Part shown: positions 31,717-43,130 of the stretch, piece by piece
Numbering within the stretch: the stretch's first letter is position 1
How the letters are laid out: every line of letters begins with the position of its first letter
From: Tetradesmus obliquus
Taxonomy: Eukaryota > Chlorophyta > Chlorophyceae > Sphaeropleales > Scenedesmaceae
Assembly: GCA_030272155.1 (NCBI GenBank)
Contig: CP126203.1
Coordinates: forward strand, 2,852,001 to 2,916,000
DNA: 64,000 nt
Direction: 5' to 3'
Translations under genes and position numbers: made by a program
The notes under the pieces: model-generated
What the model saw: only the letters and a program-made list of their open reading frames with translations
Databases searched by the model: none
Told to the model about the DNA's origin: nothing

Positions 31717-34233
31717 ATGATGAAACAAATTCTGCTGTTAGTTGTGAGCTGTGAGCTCCCTCGTGTTGGCCGTGGTGAGTTGCCTGGACAAGTTGTTGAG
31801 AACAGCAGACTGCCCTAGGCCTGCAGGGCCCAGCTGTAGCAGCTGTCAGCCGTGTGTATCGTGTATCGCTTGGTAAATCCGTGTAGAGGAGCTCTTGAGC
31901 GTCTGGAAGTTAAAGGCAATGCAAAGAAGCGACACGCCACGATGCTATGCTTGCTACTCGCCAGCAAAGCACTGCGCCAGTGACTTCAAGTAGCAAGCTC
32001 GTCGTGAGTCAAGTAGCAAGCGCGATGTGGCGCCATGCCACTGCCCATGTCAGCACGTGCAGTGTGCTGGATATGCACTGCACAGGGTGTTGTCGTTTGT
32101 ACCGCCATGCAAGATATTCTGATGCTGCCGGCACCAGCAATATGTTAGGTGGCATGCAGCAAACAGTTGTTCAGCCTGCGCACTCAGCGTGCAGATCCAG
32201 CAACGCCACTTAACGGCTGCAAAGCGTCTGCTTAGACCATCAAGTTGCATTCACGGATGTGGCAGCCGTAGCTGCAGGGCTGAGACGCATCTGTTGGATT
32301 CAACAATCTTGAAAAAGCATCTTGGCCGTTTTGTGACTAGCTTGTGTTGTCAGCTGACTGCGCCATGAGCAATACCATAGTGACCTGTTACACGCAAGCA
32401 TTCAAGCAGGGCACGAAAGCAACAATGCTACCTGCCTGCCACATGCCTTGCTTGCAGGTGGCCAACGCTGCCAGCATCGATCCTGACCTGGGCAAACAAA
32501 AGAAATGCGCTTCAGGAATGGTGTCCTGCGGTTCCGCCAAAAGTGAGCATGCGGATTCAAGCAGCTCCTAGCAGCAGCAGCGACAGCAGCAGCAGCAGCA
32601 GCAGCCAGCAGCCCAGACGCTGCCGCCCTTTGGTGGCGGTGCCAGCAGCAGCACCAGCGACGACATCAGTGACAACTTGAACATAAGTGCTGCGGGTGGC
32701 TGGTTTGACACTGCCTTTTCTTCTCATATGGCTGTCTTTGCAAACTTGCACCTGTTGGGTACCTGTCTTGGCAGGGCACCTTTAGCTTGCATCACTGGCA
32801 GCAGTAGCAGCAGCAGCAGCAGCAACAAAGCAGCAGCAGCAGCTATGGAAGCACCAGCTGCGCACACTGCCTAGCACAACCATAAGCGACGCTGCCAGCG
32901 TGTAGCAGCAGTAGGGGATGCGGCTGCAGCAGCAACAGACACAAAGCTGTATGCCAGGGTTATAGTAGTAGCTGCTCAGTGCAGTGGCATGCCTTACAGC
33001 ATCTGCATTGCATGCATCACGTACCAGATGGCAGGCTTGTGGCTGGTGCTGCTCCCCAACTATTCTAGTGCAGCGCGGCTGTGGAAGACACAGCAGCAGC
33101 AGCAGCAGCAGCAGGGTCCGCTCCTGGCACTTTCCCAAGCTGTACTGCAGCAGAGCTAGTGGCTGCGTTGTCATCTTGTTGGCCTGGTGGTGACTCATGC
33201 TGCTGCTGCTGCTGCTGCTGCTGTGCGTTGTTTCTTGCAGACTGTGTTAGCCTGGCTAGCAGCAGCGACAACTGTGGCGCTTGCGGCAAGAAGTGCAGCA
33301 ATGGTCTGCAGTGCTGCAACGGAGGCTGCGTGAACCCGCTCACAGCATATGCAGCTGACCGTATGAGTTGCGGCGCGTGCGGCACGAAATGTGGTGATGG
33401 CCAAGACTGCTGCGGCGGCATATGCAAAGATAGGATGACGGCCTACAATTCCGACAAAGACAACTGCGGGCGATGCGGCAACAAATGCGCGCCTGGTCGG
33501 CAGCTGCGTCGACACCGCCACCAACCGACTCAACTGCGGGGCGTGTGGTACACCGTGTGGTGCCGAATTCATGTGCAAGAGCAGCAGCTGCACAGCATGT
33601 GGCACCACTGGCAATCCATGCACGCCTGGCTCATGCTGTGTTGGCCTTAGCTGCAGCTCGAGCACAAACACCTGCGGTCCAGCAAACATCCCTCCTGTCG
33701 GCTGTGGGTCCAAAGGAGCGCAGTGCGTCACTCAAGGCTGCTGCTTCGGGACTGGACTGGTCTGCACAGACGGGTTTTGCACCGGCGGCTGCAGCCAACT
33801 CAATGAGGGTTGCATTGTGGACGCTGACTGCTGCATCTCTGCCTATACATGCTGCAACGGGCAGTGCGACGTGCTCGGCACCAACCGCAACTGCGGCGCG
33901 TGCGGCGTGACTTGCAACAGCACGGAAAGCTGCGTAAACGGCGCCTGCATTGTGCCGCTGGTGCTGAGTCTGCCCAAACCTCCAACAGGCGGCAGTTTGG
34001 CGACTGTTATAACGCTACCATTGCCAGGAGAGCCGATCATCAGCACCTGCCAAGCAGATGGTGCCACCCCAGCCGCTACTACCACTCTCAGCTGCATGGA
34101 TAGCACAAACACCACAGCTGCAGCCACCTACAGCCTTACACTCACACCAGCTCATCTCTCACGGCTAGCTGCCGGCATGTGCCTGCGCGTGTCGCTGTGC
34201 GGCAATGCAGCAGTGTCAAATGTGCAGCTGTGA
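31717..34233 (+). pseudogene. STIG1-like cysteine-rich secreted protein with one-base frame break
   Basis: Related to plant STIG1 (stigma-specific, PF04885-type) extracellular proteins of repeating NCGACGxxC / CCxGxCV units. Exon 32458-32542 encodes DPDLGKQKKCASGMVSCGS and joins in phase to exon 33241-34233: NCVSLASSSDNCGACGKKC, then MSCGACGTKCGDGQDCCGG, then NCGRCGNKC. Just after, an extra base (C at 33498) shifts the frame. The next units (NCGACGTPCG, then CTPGSCCVGLSC, then NCGACGVTC) are open only in the new frame, to a TGA at 34231. Without the shift correction translation ends at 33650. A candidate signal-peptide exon is 31717-31743 (MMKQILLLV with an in-phase GTGAGC donor), giving a cleavage-site-like VANAAS; this is weak. 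The break could be a sequencing error, a real null allele or a young pseudogene. Confidence 0.7.
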
Positions 34234-36017
34234 TGTCAAATCTGTCATGGGTGATTCCTGACAGTTTTGTGAATGCACCTCCAAAAACGTCCACTGCCTT
34301 GTGGATCTAAGAACTGCCCTTCCATTAGATCTTTGTACAGCCAGATCCTGATCTGGCCTTCAGGAAATCCGGCTGGTGAGGTTGTGGACATCCAAAACCT
34401 CGGCAGCAGTTGCTTGGCAGGCATGCAAGTGGCAGTGTCTGTAGATCCTGACTGTGACATCACTACAATACCTTAGCTTGCCGCTAGGTGGCTGCGGTGT
34501 GGTGGTGGCGTGTTTCAGGTTTGGCTTGCGGCGGTGGTGTGGTGCAGAGGTGCGGGTGCATGGCCATGGCGTGATCATGTCTTTTGTGGAATGCGTGTTG
34601 CGTGCTTGCTACTTGCTTGCCAGGCAAATGATAGGCTTTTGACAAGTGTGCTGATCTGTTTGTGTTTTGGCACCAGCCGCTGGTATTATGATAATATGTG
34701 CAGCCATCATGAATTGCAAACCTTGCCTGGGGTTGCTGGAGTGCTGATCTGAAGGCCTTGTGGCGCCTTGCATCACAGCTACAGGTCAAGCAAGTCAGCA
34801 CTACCCGACTGCACTGCTGTATGTCTGAGCTTATCCTCATTGTTACTGCCTTACTTATTGTCGTGCTGCGCTCTGTGTGGCTGCGCAGCCGCAAGCATGC
34901 AGCTGTAGGCTCACAGTCCGCTCTCAGCGCAGCCAGTTTTGGCGGGGCCGATGGCGTTGATGCTATGGCTTGATGGGTAACATGATGATGATGATGAGCG
35001 CAGCCAGGTTTGGAGCCAAGCACTGCAGGTTGTATAAGGGCAAATTAGTTGTACGGTGTGTGAGCCACTCAGCAGTGCCAAGCACCGTGCTGCCAACGGT
35101 TGGCCAGCTGCATGGATGGAGGGATCCGACTGCAGAATACCGTGACCAACTAGTCCTGCATATTTTTGTCCATGTGCTGAGGAACTTGAGAAGTGTCCTG
35201 CATGGATGCCATGGTATCTGCGTCTGCACAAGTGCGTGAAATGCCATCCTGTGTGTAAACATCATCAAATCTATGATTGGGGTTACCGTGAAGCAACAAG
35301 TGCTTATGGTTGCGTGCAAGCAGCTCTGTGGTTCTGTGTTTGGCGGCTGCTGGGCCATGCACGGCAGGATGCAGCTGTTGCTGATTGGTATCATTGACAA
35401 ACCGATATGCCGCCCGCTGTGGGACGTTATTGGAATTAACTTTGGCAGTGCTGATGGTTCTGGAAACCACAACGGTTGGTGTATACAAGCATCCAAGCCA
35501 GCAAGCCCGGCAAAGCACTCCTCCCAAAGCCCTAGGCGGCTGTGCAACACCTAGGATGGTACAAATAACCAATGTCCCGTATTACGGCATGTTGTGCAGC
35601 ACCAGGCCATCCAACAATCCTCACCGTCAGTGCAACCCCTGGTCCAGAACCTCACCAACCGGCTGCACTTAATCAGCGGATATGAAAGCTACAGGCCGCG
35701 GCACGGCACGTAAGCTGCGGCACATAACCTGTGAAGTGACTGTGAAGCATACACCAGCATGTTGTCCAGCACCAGACCCTCCCTTACAAACCTCGCTGCC
35801 AACAAGGCACCTGAAACAGCACCATCCTCCACAGTCCCAAATATATATGGAAATGTTGCGGCACACCAGTACGATGCATATGACAGCATGTTGTACAGCA
35901 CCAGCCACTGGCGTCCTCACATTCCTCACTGCTAGCAGGGCACCTGGAATAGTACCTTCCAGATCTTCCATAAAGCCTAGGGCTAAATTTAAAGATTGAT
36001 GATCTAAATCATGCTGT
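34234..36017. other. Intergenic with decayed copies of the MOCOS-like C terminus
   Basis: After the STIG1-like stop, an open stretch at 34370-34476 encodes a Cys-containing segment (NLGSSCLAGMQVAVSVDPDC) that may be a further exon of that gene, but I found no in-phase junction. From about 35586 to 35950 three degenerate copies of the 3' end of the leftward MOCOS-like gene occur (near 35586, 35756 and 35886), each around a GCATGTTGTnCAGCACCAG core. Nothing else was recognised. Confidence 0.55.
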
Positions 36018-36672
36018 TTATGACGCATATGACAGCATGTTGTACAGCACCAGCCCATCCTCACACTCCTCACTGCCAGGCTCCTCATCAATGGTGGCGT
36101 CAGCAGCAGCAGCAGTGTGCTGCATGCTGTGACTGCCATCCAGCAGGCACAGGTTTTCAGCGGCGCCTGCGCTGCTGATGGTGGCACGCACTTCCACAAC
36201 CTGCAGCAGCATGCGTAACAACTGCGGTTCAGGGGTTTGGGCTTTAGAATTTACAGCAGGCACAGGTGCCCCTGCTGCACATGCGCTGCTGATGGTGGCG
36301 CACACCTTCACCACCTGCAGGTGTACAACAAGAATTTATGGGCAAACGGGTGCTTTGGTATACAAAAGGCATACCATCAGCATGCTGGGGCAGCTGCTGT
36401 GGCATAGCAGGCAACATATTGTTTGATGATGCAGCAAATCATCAAGCACCAAACGAAGGCACTGCGTGGTAGGACACAGACAACCCTGCAGCAAACCAAT
36501 GAGCTGTCCAAGCGTCACATGAATTGCTGATTCAGCGGCTTTGAAGTTCATGACCACGAAAAACCTGCGCTCACCCGCTGCTTGTCGTTGACCACATGCA
36601 CGATCTTCTCTCCCTCCTCCACCTCGGCCTCGCACACCTCAAAGTCGGTGAAGGTCAGCGCCAGGAAGCGCA

Positions 36673-36710
<38 letters not shown>

Positions 36711-38594
36711 CGGCAGCAGCAGCGGCAGCAGCAACAGCAGCAGCAGCGGCTTGAAGAGTCAGTACAAGTCAAGATCCCAATTTATTTTGGTGCAAGGCAA
36801 TGCAGCGGCTTCCGGCGCCAATGCTGGGCAATGTGCAGGCGGCAGAGGCGTGCACTTTGTGCAGTGGCCAGACAACGCTTCCGGTGCACGTCCACATTGT
36901 GCAGCGCACACTCAATGCACCACTACCATCCAAGGCATTCGTGCTTGTAGGTCCTATGTCTCGTCAGAGCCCAGCTACCTACCAGTGCAAAGCAGTCCTC
37001 AAAGGTGCTCATGGCTCCCAGGGAGGCCCGCACAGACCCCAACGGCAGCGACAGCGGCACCAGCTGCCTGGCAGCAGACGGCCCTGCCAGGCTGCACCCC
37101 TGCTGCTGCTACCACCAATGAAACCTACTACATGCACACCATGTTCTGTCTAGCTTTTGTGCATGAACGGTGTTTGGCCTGATTACAGTGTAGTAGGGGT
37201 TTTACAAACCCATCAACCAGCCTCACCAGTGCAAAGCAGTCCTCAAAGGTGCTCATCGCCCCTAAAGAGGCCCGCACAGAGCCCAGCGGCAGCGGCACAG
37301 GCACCAGCTGCCTCGCAGCAGACGGCCCTGCCATGCTGCCCCTGCTGCTGCGGAGGCCAGATGCAACCCTGAGGGCAAAGGGGCTGTCTGCTGATGCTGT
37401 GGAGGCCTTGATGCTGCTGCTGCTGCTGGTGGTGGTGGTGTTTGTGGTGTTGGTGGTGTTGGCGGTGTTTGTGGTTGGGGGTTCAAAGATGAGCCTGCCG
37501 CCGATGCTTGAGGTGCGGGGGCGCATCACAACCAGAATGGGGCCCTTGTGACCCTGCGCTGCACGCGCGCGCTCCTGCAGAGCAGTTTGACGTCAGCAAC
37601 ACGTCAAAAAGTTGGTACACGAGGCGACAAAGGGCTTCTGTAAGAGCTATGAAGGCTATTGTGCTGCCTTACACTCTCACTCATATGCGGCACACCTACA
37701 AAAGCTGCCGATGCACGAAGCATGCTGCACATGCCCCTGCGTGCTGCACAATCTCGTTGAACATGACAGGTCAACTGTAGGTCAACTGTCTTTGCCCCGC
37801 CACTGAACACCGTGCAGTTGTGCCTGAACCCCGGCCCCACCTCCTCTGGTGTGATGCCCAGGTTGGCTAGGCACCTGCCTGGGTTGCAGTTGCAGCCCTG
37901 CAGCCATCAAGAACACACACATGCACACACAGATGCAGTCAAGCCATGCTCATTGAAGCAACAGTGTGCTGGCTAAAACCTGCCTGGGTTGCAGTTGCAG
38001 CCCTGCAGGCACATACACACAGAAATGCAGCATTGCGGGCCTGGCATTGGTGACTCGCCTGATGCACAAGGTCAAATGATGACAACAAGCAGCACAGTGC
38101 TAATTTCTCCGCATCATGCATGTACGCAGAAAAGCAGTTCGTGCATCCGCTGTGCAACATCATGCGTTGTCATTCACAGACACTAATGCAGCAGTGCTAA
38201 CAAAACTCAGCAGTGCTGCTCCCTGCCTCACCGTCCTCAGGTGCAGGCCTGCTGCTGTTGCTGCCGCCTCCACCAGCATGCCCGGCAGCCTGTCACCATC
38301 AGGGGTGACCACCTGCATGGTAGCAGCCACCCACAATATGCTACGTAACATGTTACATAACAGTTCTCAGACGGATAGACCAGCATGCCCGGCAGCCTGT
38401 CACCATCAGGAGTGACCACCTGCACAGCAGCAGACAGGTGTGATATTATGTTATTATGTTATGTTAGGTACATAACTCCAATACATGGTCCTTCAGGTGT
38501 CAGGCAGATCGCATCGAGCCTAGGCCCTCGGTGGAACGTAGCAGCCACACACATGCTCAGACTGCTGTGTTGTTGCAGCTCAGTGTTACGGGCA

Positions 38595-38635
<41 letters not shown>

Positions 38636-39905
38636 AAACCCACCTGGAACTGGAAGATGGCGCATTGGTTTGCCGGGCCCTCCGCATGCCTGCCAAACAG
38701 CTTCAGCAGTGGCCGCCCATTGCTGTGCTGCAGTGCTGCCAGCTGCTGGTACGTCCAGCTGCGCAGGCTCTCCACATGAGCAGCAACAGCCTGCGGCAGT
38801 CAACCATACTCAAACTCAGTCAAACACAGTCAAGCACAGCAACGGGGTGAGCTGCTGGTAGGTTCAGCTGCGCAGGCTCTCCACATGAGCAGCAACAGCC
38901 TGCGGCAGTCAAACACGGTCAAACACAGTCAAACTCAGCATTGGCTGTATGCTTTTGGCGGCCAAAACCCGGCGGGAGTAAAACACAGCCAAACTTGTAC
39001 CTGGCACATCGTCAGCTTGCGAACTACTCTAGTTTAAAACAATCTCTGGCGGTCATGTCTCGTAAATAACATGTTAGATAACACACGTAACACCAGCAGC
39101 AGCGCGCCGGCTCACCTGCATGCCCCCGAGGCTGCTCAGCAGATCAAAGCCGTACTTGAATGCTGCGTCCCAGCTGTGCCTGGTGCCAGCCATGTGCACA
39201 GGCGTGCACATGTTATGTAACACCTACGAATACATTCAAATTGAATGACAGCTCACCTGCATGCCCCCCAGGCTGGCCAGCAGCTCAAAGCCATACTTGA
39301 GTGCTGCGTCCAAGCTGTGCCTGGTGCCAGCCATGTGCATAGGCGTGCACATGTTATGTAACACATGTGGATACATTCGAACTGAATGACAGCTCACCTG
39401 CATGCCCCCCAGGCTGCTCAGCAGCTCGAAGCCGTACTTGAGTGCTGCAATGTTGAGGTAGCCCAGCGTGCCATCCTCAAGCCCTGCAAAGCACAGCAGC
39501 AGGCATACTCCAAACATTTAATTCATTTGCTTATGGTGACCCATTGCCGACAATCAATTATCCATGACATGGGCTGCTGTGGCAGTGGACATATACAGGA
39601 GCACCATTCAGCAATAAAAAAGTTTTGTGGTAGCCCAGCGTGCCATCTTCTAGCCCTGACAGCACAGCAGCAGGCAAAACCAAAACGACTAGATAAAACT
39701 GTACATCTGCCATGACAGCAGGTGTTGCAGGTGAGTGCCGTGCAATGGATGCGCAGCAGGTGAGTGCCGTGCAATGGCTGCGCAGCTAGTGCCAAGTGTG
39801 CAGTCAGGGCCTGTGCATGCTGTCTGGCGGGGGCCCACATTGACGAAGGTGCTGCTGCTTCCCTAATGATAAAGCTGGCCTTTGCAAAATGCGTGATTGC
39901 TGTTA

Positions 39906-39947
<42 letters not shown>

Positions 39948-42900
39948 ATGTCCACGCACCTGCGGGAGGTGCTGACAGCACGTGCCAAACATCCTCAGCA
40001 GTGCAGTAGTCGACACTGCGGCACACATGCAGCGGCAGCTATCATGCTCAAACGCTGGTAGGTCAGTGCGTAGCAAACACCCTCTTCAACAGCGGCATGT
40101 ACAGGTAACCACAAGGTGGCTGCAATGCAAGGCGCTGACTGTATCCCATCAAACAGGCTAGTTGCTCAATCCACATAAACACACCATGATTGCGGTTTAT
40201 GTCAAGCGTCTCAAAGGAGATTTCAGAAGGTAATACATCATGCAACACAGCAACATAACATAACGTAACACACCTGCCGCCGCCAAAGTAAACCTTGTTC
40301 AGCTGCCTTGCCGCCTCTTTTCGCACCAGCAGCGCCCCCAGGCCTGTTGGATACCCAAACAGCTTGCAAAAGCTAACGGGCACAAATGATATGTTACAAA
40401 AATGTTATGTAACACACCTGCCGCCGCCAAAGTAGACCTTGTTCAGCTGCCTTGCCGCCTCCTTGCGTACCAGCAGCGCCCCCAGGCCAGTGGGGTAACC
40501 GAACAGCTTGTAGAAGCTGATTGGCACAAAGTCCGGCTGCACTGCTGCCAGGTCCAATGCATGTGTGGCTGCGTATGCTGCTGCATCCAGCACCACCAGG
40601 TAGGTGTTGGTGGCATCTGATTTGGCATGCACCTGCTCGATCCAGCTGAGGGGGTACAGCTGGCCCTGCGGCGTGCATAGTCCAATGGTTGCAGAAGTTG
40701 CAGAGGTTGCAGGGGTCCAAGCAGGGAGTGGGCCTCAAATACAACATGCCTGCATGGCCTTATAACAGCTGCCTGTCTGCACTGTTGGATGCCGTCTTGC
40801 GTCGTGCACTGCTGGACGTAGCACTGCCCTGTGCATGTACTGTCAAGTGAGATTGAGTGCAGGTGCTGACAAGTGCTGATGCAGTTGTCAAGTGAGATTG
40901 AGTGCAGGTGCTGACAAGTGCTGATGCAGTTGTCAAGTGAGATTGAGTGCAGGTGTTGACAAGTGCTGATGCGATTGCTGAACTGCCCACTGCTGCCTCT
41001 CACCTCATAGTTGTCCTGAACAGCAGCAGGCAGGAGCGGCAGCAGCGGCGGCGGCAGCAGCAGCAGCATTGGGAGACAGTCACATAGGGTTGATCAGTTA
41101 TTGAGGTGGCAGGCAATCACAGTAACCAGCAGCATCAACGCATTCGCACGGCATGATGCTTGGCACACATGCTAAGCTGCAACAGCGGGTTGCATTTTGC
41201 TGCCACTACAGATGTAACCATTGTGTGCTGTGCAAAGTATGATGTGCCATCTCAACAACGCAAAGTAGTAGTGCTCACCTTGGCTGGGAAGGCCACCAGG
41301 TGGAATGTAGGAGCTTTACTGCTGTTCAGATTGCTGCTGCTGCTGTTGCTGCTGCTCATGCCCCCAGCCCCAGCCCCAGCCCCAATACCCCCGGACACAC
41401 TGGTCGCCACATCTGCTGCTGCAGCCGCATCCGCTGCTGCTCCTGCAAAGGTGCCGCTATTGGCGCTTATGATTGATGGCCGCCTGCTACTGCTGCTGAA
41501 GCTCAGGCTGCGCCTGCTGCTGCTGGTACGAGAAATGGGTGGCAGCGCAGCAGCGCTCTTGCTGGGTGAAGCCAGCCACTGCTCCATGTGCTCCCTGCTC
41601 ACGCAGTGCAGCTCAGCACCTGCACAAAGCAAACACAACCAGCCACACATGTACGTTAGTGGACAAGCACACACATGCATGTGTGCATATGGTTGTGCAC
41701 AAGCAGCGCTCTTGCCAGGTGAGGCAAGCCACTGCTCCATGTGCTCCCTGCTCACACAGTGCAGCTGAGCACCTGCGTAACGAGGCACACATATGTCATG
41801 TAAATTTGCAAGCAAAGACACCATGTGCGAAGCAGCCAAAGGCATGCATATGCAGCTGTTGGCACACATGCAAGGTGGTCCATGGCGTAAGGCCTGGCTG
41901 GAGCGGGGTTTGCAGCAGACACACCATTCAGGCAGGCATGCACCCTTAGTAAGAGAACCGTTGCAATGCCAAAGCAGCCCCACCTGCTCGCTTGGCATAC
42001 GCTCCAATGCCCAGCACGCTCTTGTGGTTGGCCTGAGTGTACACAAAGCTGCTGGCACTGCTGCTGCTGCTGCTGCTGTTGGCCGCCGTCCAGGGGAAGA
42101 ACTCCCCCACCATCTTCAGGCCCTCAGTGGCACCCCTGCAGGGGTCAAGGTAGGAGGGTTGTCACAACACCTGAGAAGCCGTTCCACTACTTACACACGC
42201 CGCCTCTGCACCCACTAGCAACAAGCGCTACACTGTAGTGACTTACAGACCCACATGTAGTTGTCCACTTAGACTGTCTAGCATGAGGCTAGCAAAGACA
42301 GGAGCTTGATCTCAGCACTGCAATCACTCCTTGGCTGGAGCATCATGCCCATCCCAACCACTCACTTTGTGAAGATGACGTAGTACTGCTCCGGGTCAGC
42401 ATTGAAGTGCCGCAGCACCAGTGAGCGAGCCAGGTTGACCTCCTGTGTGCTCTTGGCACTGCTTGGGTTGCGGCTGTGTGGGTTGCCAAAGGCGCAGCTG
42501 GTGAGCTCAGACATGACAGAGGTAATCATGGAGGTGGTGTACTGCGCAGCACCTGTGCTTGCAGCAGCAGCACCAGCAGCAGCAGCAACCAGAGAGCTTG
42601 GCCATGATGGGGGTGATCATGGAGGTGAGGTGCTGTGGGGTACGCGTGTGGCGGCGGCAGCAGCAGCAGCAGCAGCAGCGCAGGCAGCACATAGCACACT
42701 CGTCTCTCCACACCAACACAGTCCAAACAATGGTCACGCCCTCAGCGGCACCAGGTGCACCAGCTTTGGAAGCGGCAGCAGCAGCAGCAGTAGCAGCAGC
42801 AGCAGCGCACTATAAGCAGCAGCAGTTACAAGTGCATTCCTTGAACACACCTGTATAGTCCAGGTAGTGCTGTCCCTGGCCCAGCCTGTCACCAACTTCC

Positions 42901-43130
42901 TCTTGCCACCTTTGATCCATCCACCCCTTGTAGCCATAGATGCTGCCATGCTGCTCCAGGAACGCGGCCTTTGCATCTTCCAAGCTGCCGCATGGAACAT
43001 TACGTGATGTATCTGCAGACAGCGGATATTTTGAGGGTTGGTGCCGAAGCAGAAAGCAAGCAGTGCATGCCAATTCTGCTGCTGCTCTGGAAGCTGTGCA
43101 TGCCGTGGCCACATCAGCTGCCTGAGTCAC
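36018..43130 (-). CDS. Molybdenum-cofactor-sulfurase-like class V aminotransferase, no MOSC domain
   Basis: PLP enzyme related to the cysteine-desulfurase half of MOCOS/ABA3. Exons: 43130-42851, 42552-42366, 42135-41984, 41619-41279, 41015-41004, 40665-40418, 40015-39960, 39483-39398, 38790-38644, 38312-38232, 37897-37811, 37574-37227, 36673-36575, 36200-36018 (768 aa; every phase fits). Landmarks in order: HYLDYTGAAQY, GNPHSRN, YYVIFTKGATEGLKMVGEFF, QANHKSVLGIGAYAKRAG, WIEQVHAK, ISFYKLFGYPTGLGALL with the PLP lysine at about K377, LEDGTLGYLNIAALKYGFEL, the persulfide-type Cys loop GCNCNPGRC (Cys532, 534, 539), and VRASLGAMSTFED. The C terminus ends after about 95 further residues, so the MOSC domain is absent, as in the plant MOCOS-like relatives lacking it. 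The physiological sulfur acceptor is therefore uncertain. Confidence 0.92.
36262..37115 (-). repeat. Copies of MOCOS-like exons 14 and 12 in adjoining introns
   Basis: 36262-36317 repeats the start of the last exon (real 36150-36200), with acceptor and codons for VRATISSA-like sequence changed to VCATISSA. 36985-37115 repeats the end of exon 12 (real 37227 to about 37370), including VRASLGAMSTFEDCFAL, and ends at a GTAGGT donor instead of GTGAGG. Either donor of exon 12 could join the next exon in frame. Confidence 0.85.
37981..38911 (-). repeat. Copies of starts of MOCOS-like exons 9, 10 and 11
   Basis: Three separate introns each carry one upstream copy of the following exon's first bases with the acceptor: 37981-38008 (exon 11, real 37877-37912), 38381-38424 (exon 10, VVTPDGDRLPGMLV, real 38276-38323) and 38865-38911 (exon 9, AVAAHVESLRS, real 38752-38795). 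All direct orientation. Confidence 0.85.
39113..39660 (-). repeat. Copies around MOCOS-like exon 8
   Basis: Downstream of exon 8 (39483-39398) two copies of its end with donor lie at 39255-39345 and 39113-39185 (KYGFELL-SLGGMQ then GTGAGC). Upstream, 39631-39660 copies its start (GYLN/LEDG codons). The two downstream copies also share the CATGTTATGTAACAC spacer. Confidence 0.85.
40272..40372 (-). repeat. Copy of MOCOS-like exon 6 end
   Basis: A near-perfect copy of the final about 100 bp of exon 6 (FGYPTGLGALLVRKEAARQL, then FGGGR, then GTGTGTTA donor) follows it in the intron. FYK has become FCK, which shows it is not under selection as a PLP site. Confidence 0.88.
40842..40978. repeat. 45-bp minisatellite, three copies
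   Basis: Three consecutive 45-bp units beginning TGTCAAGTGAGATTGAGTGC lie in the intron between the 12-nt microexon and exon 6 of the MOCOS-like gene. Units 1 and 2 are identical; unit 3 has a few changes. Confidence 0.85.
41004..41015 (-). other. 12-nt microexon (DNYE) of the MOCOS-like gene
   Basis: The family needs a short linker between VAFPAK (exon ending 41279) and GQLYPLSWIEQV (exon from 40665). The only fitting segment is GACAACTATGAG, preceded by a pyrimidine-rich GCTGTTCAG acceptor and followed by a GTGAGAGG donor, phase 0 on both sides. Four residues. Confidence 0.75.
41700..41775 (-). repeat. Copy of MOCOS-like exon 4 start
   Basis: Repeats the acceptor and first codons of exon 4 (GAxLHCVSREHMEQWLASP; real 41540-41625), about 150 bp upstream in transcription direction. 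The frame is intact over the copy, but the donor context is GCAAGAG, so it is probably unused. Confidence 0.85.

Noticed and set aside
34273-34476. Possible extra exon of the STIG1-like gene
   Set aside because: It encodes a plausible Cys-containing segment, but no in-phase donor before the TGA at 34231 joins it, so it is not added to the model.
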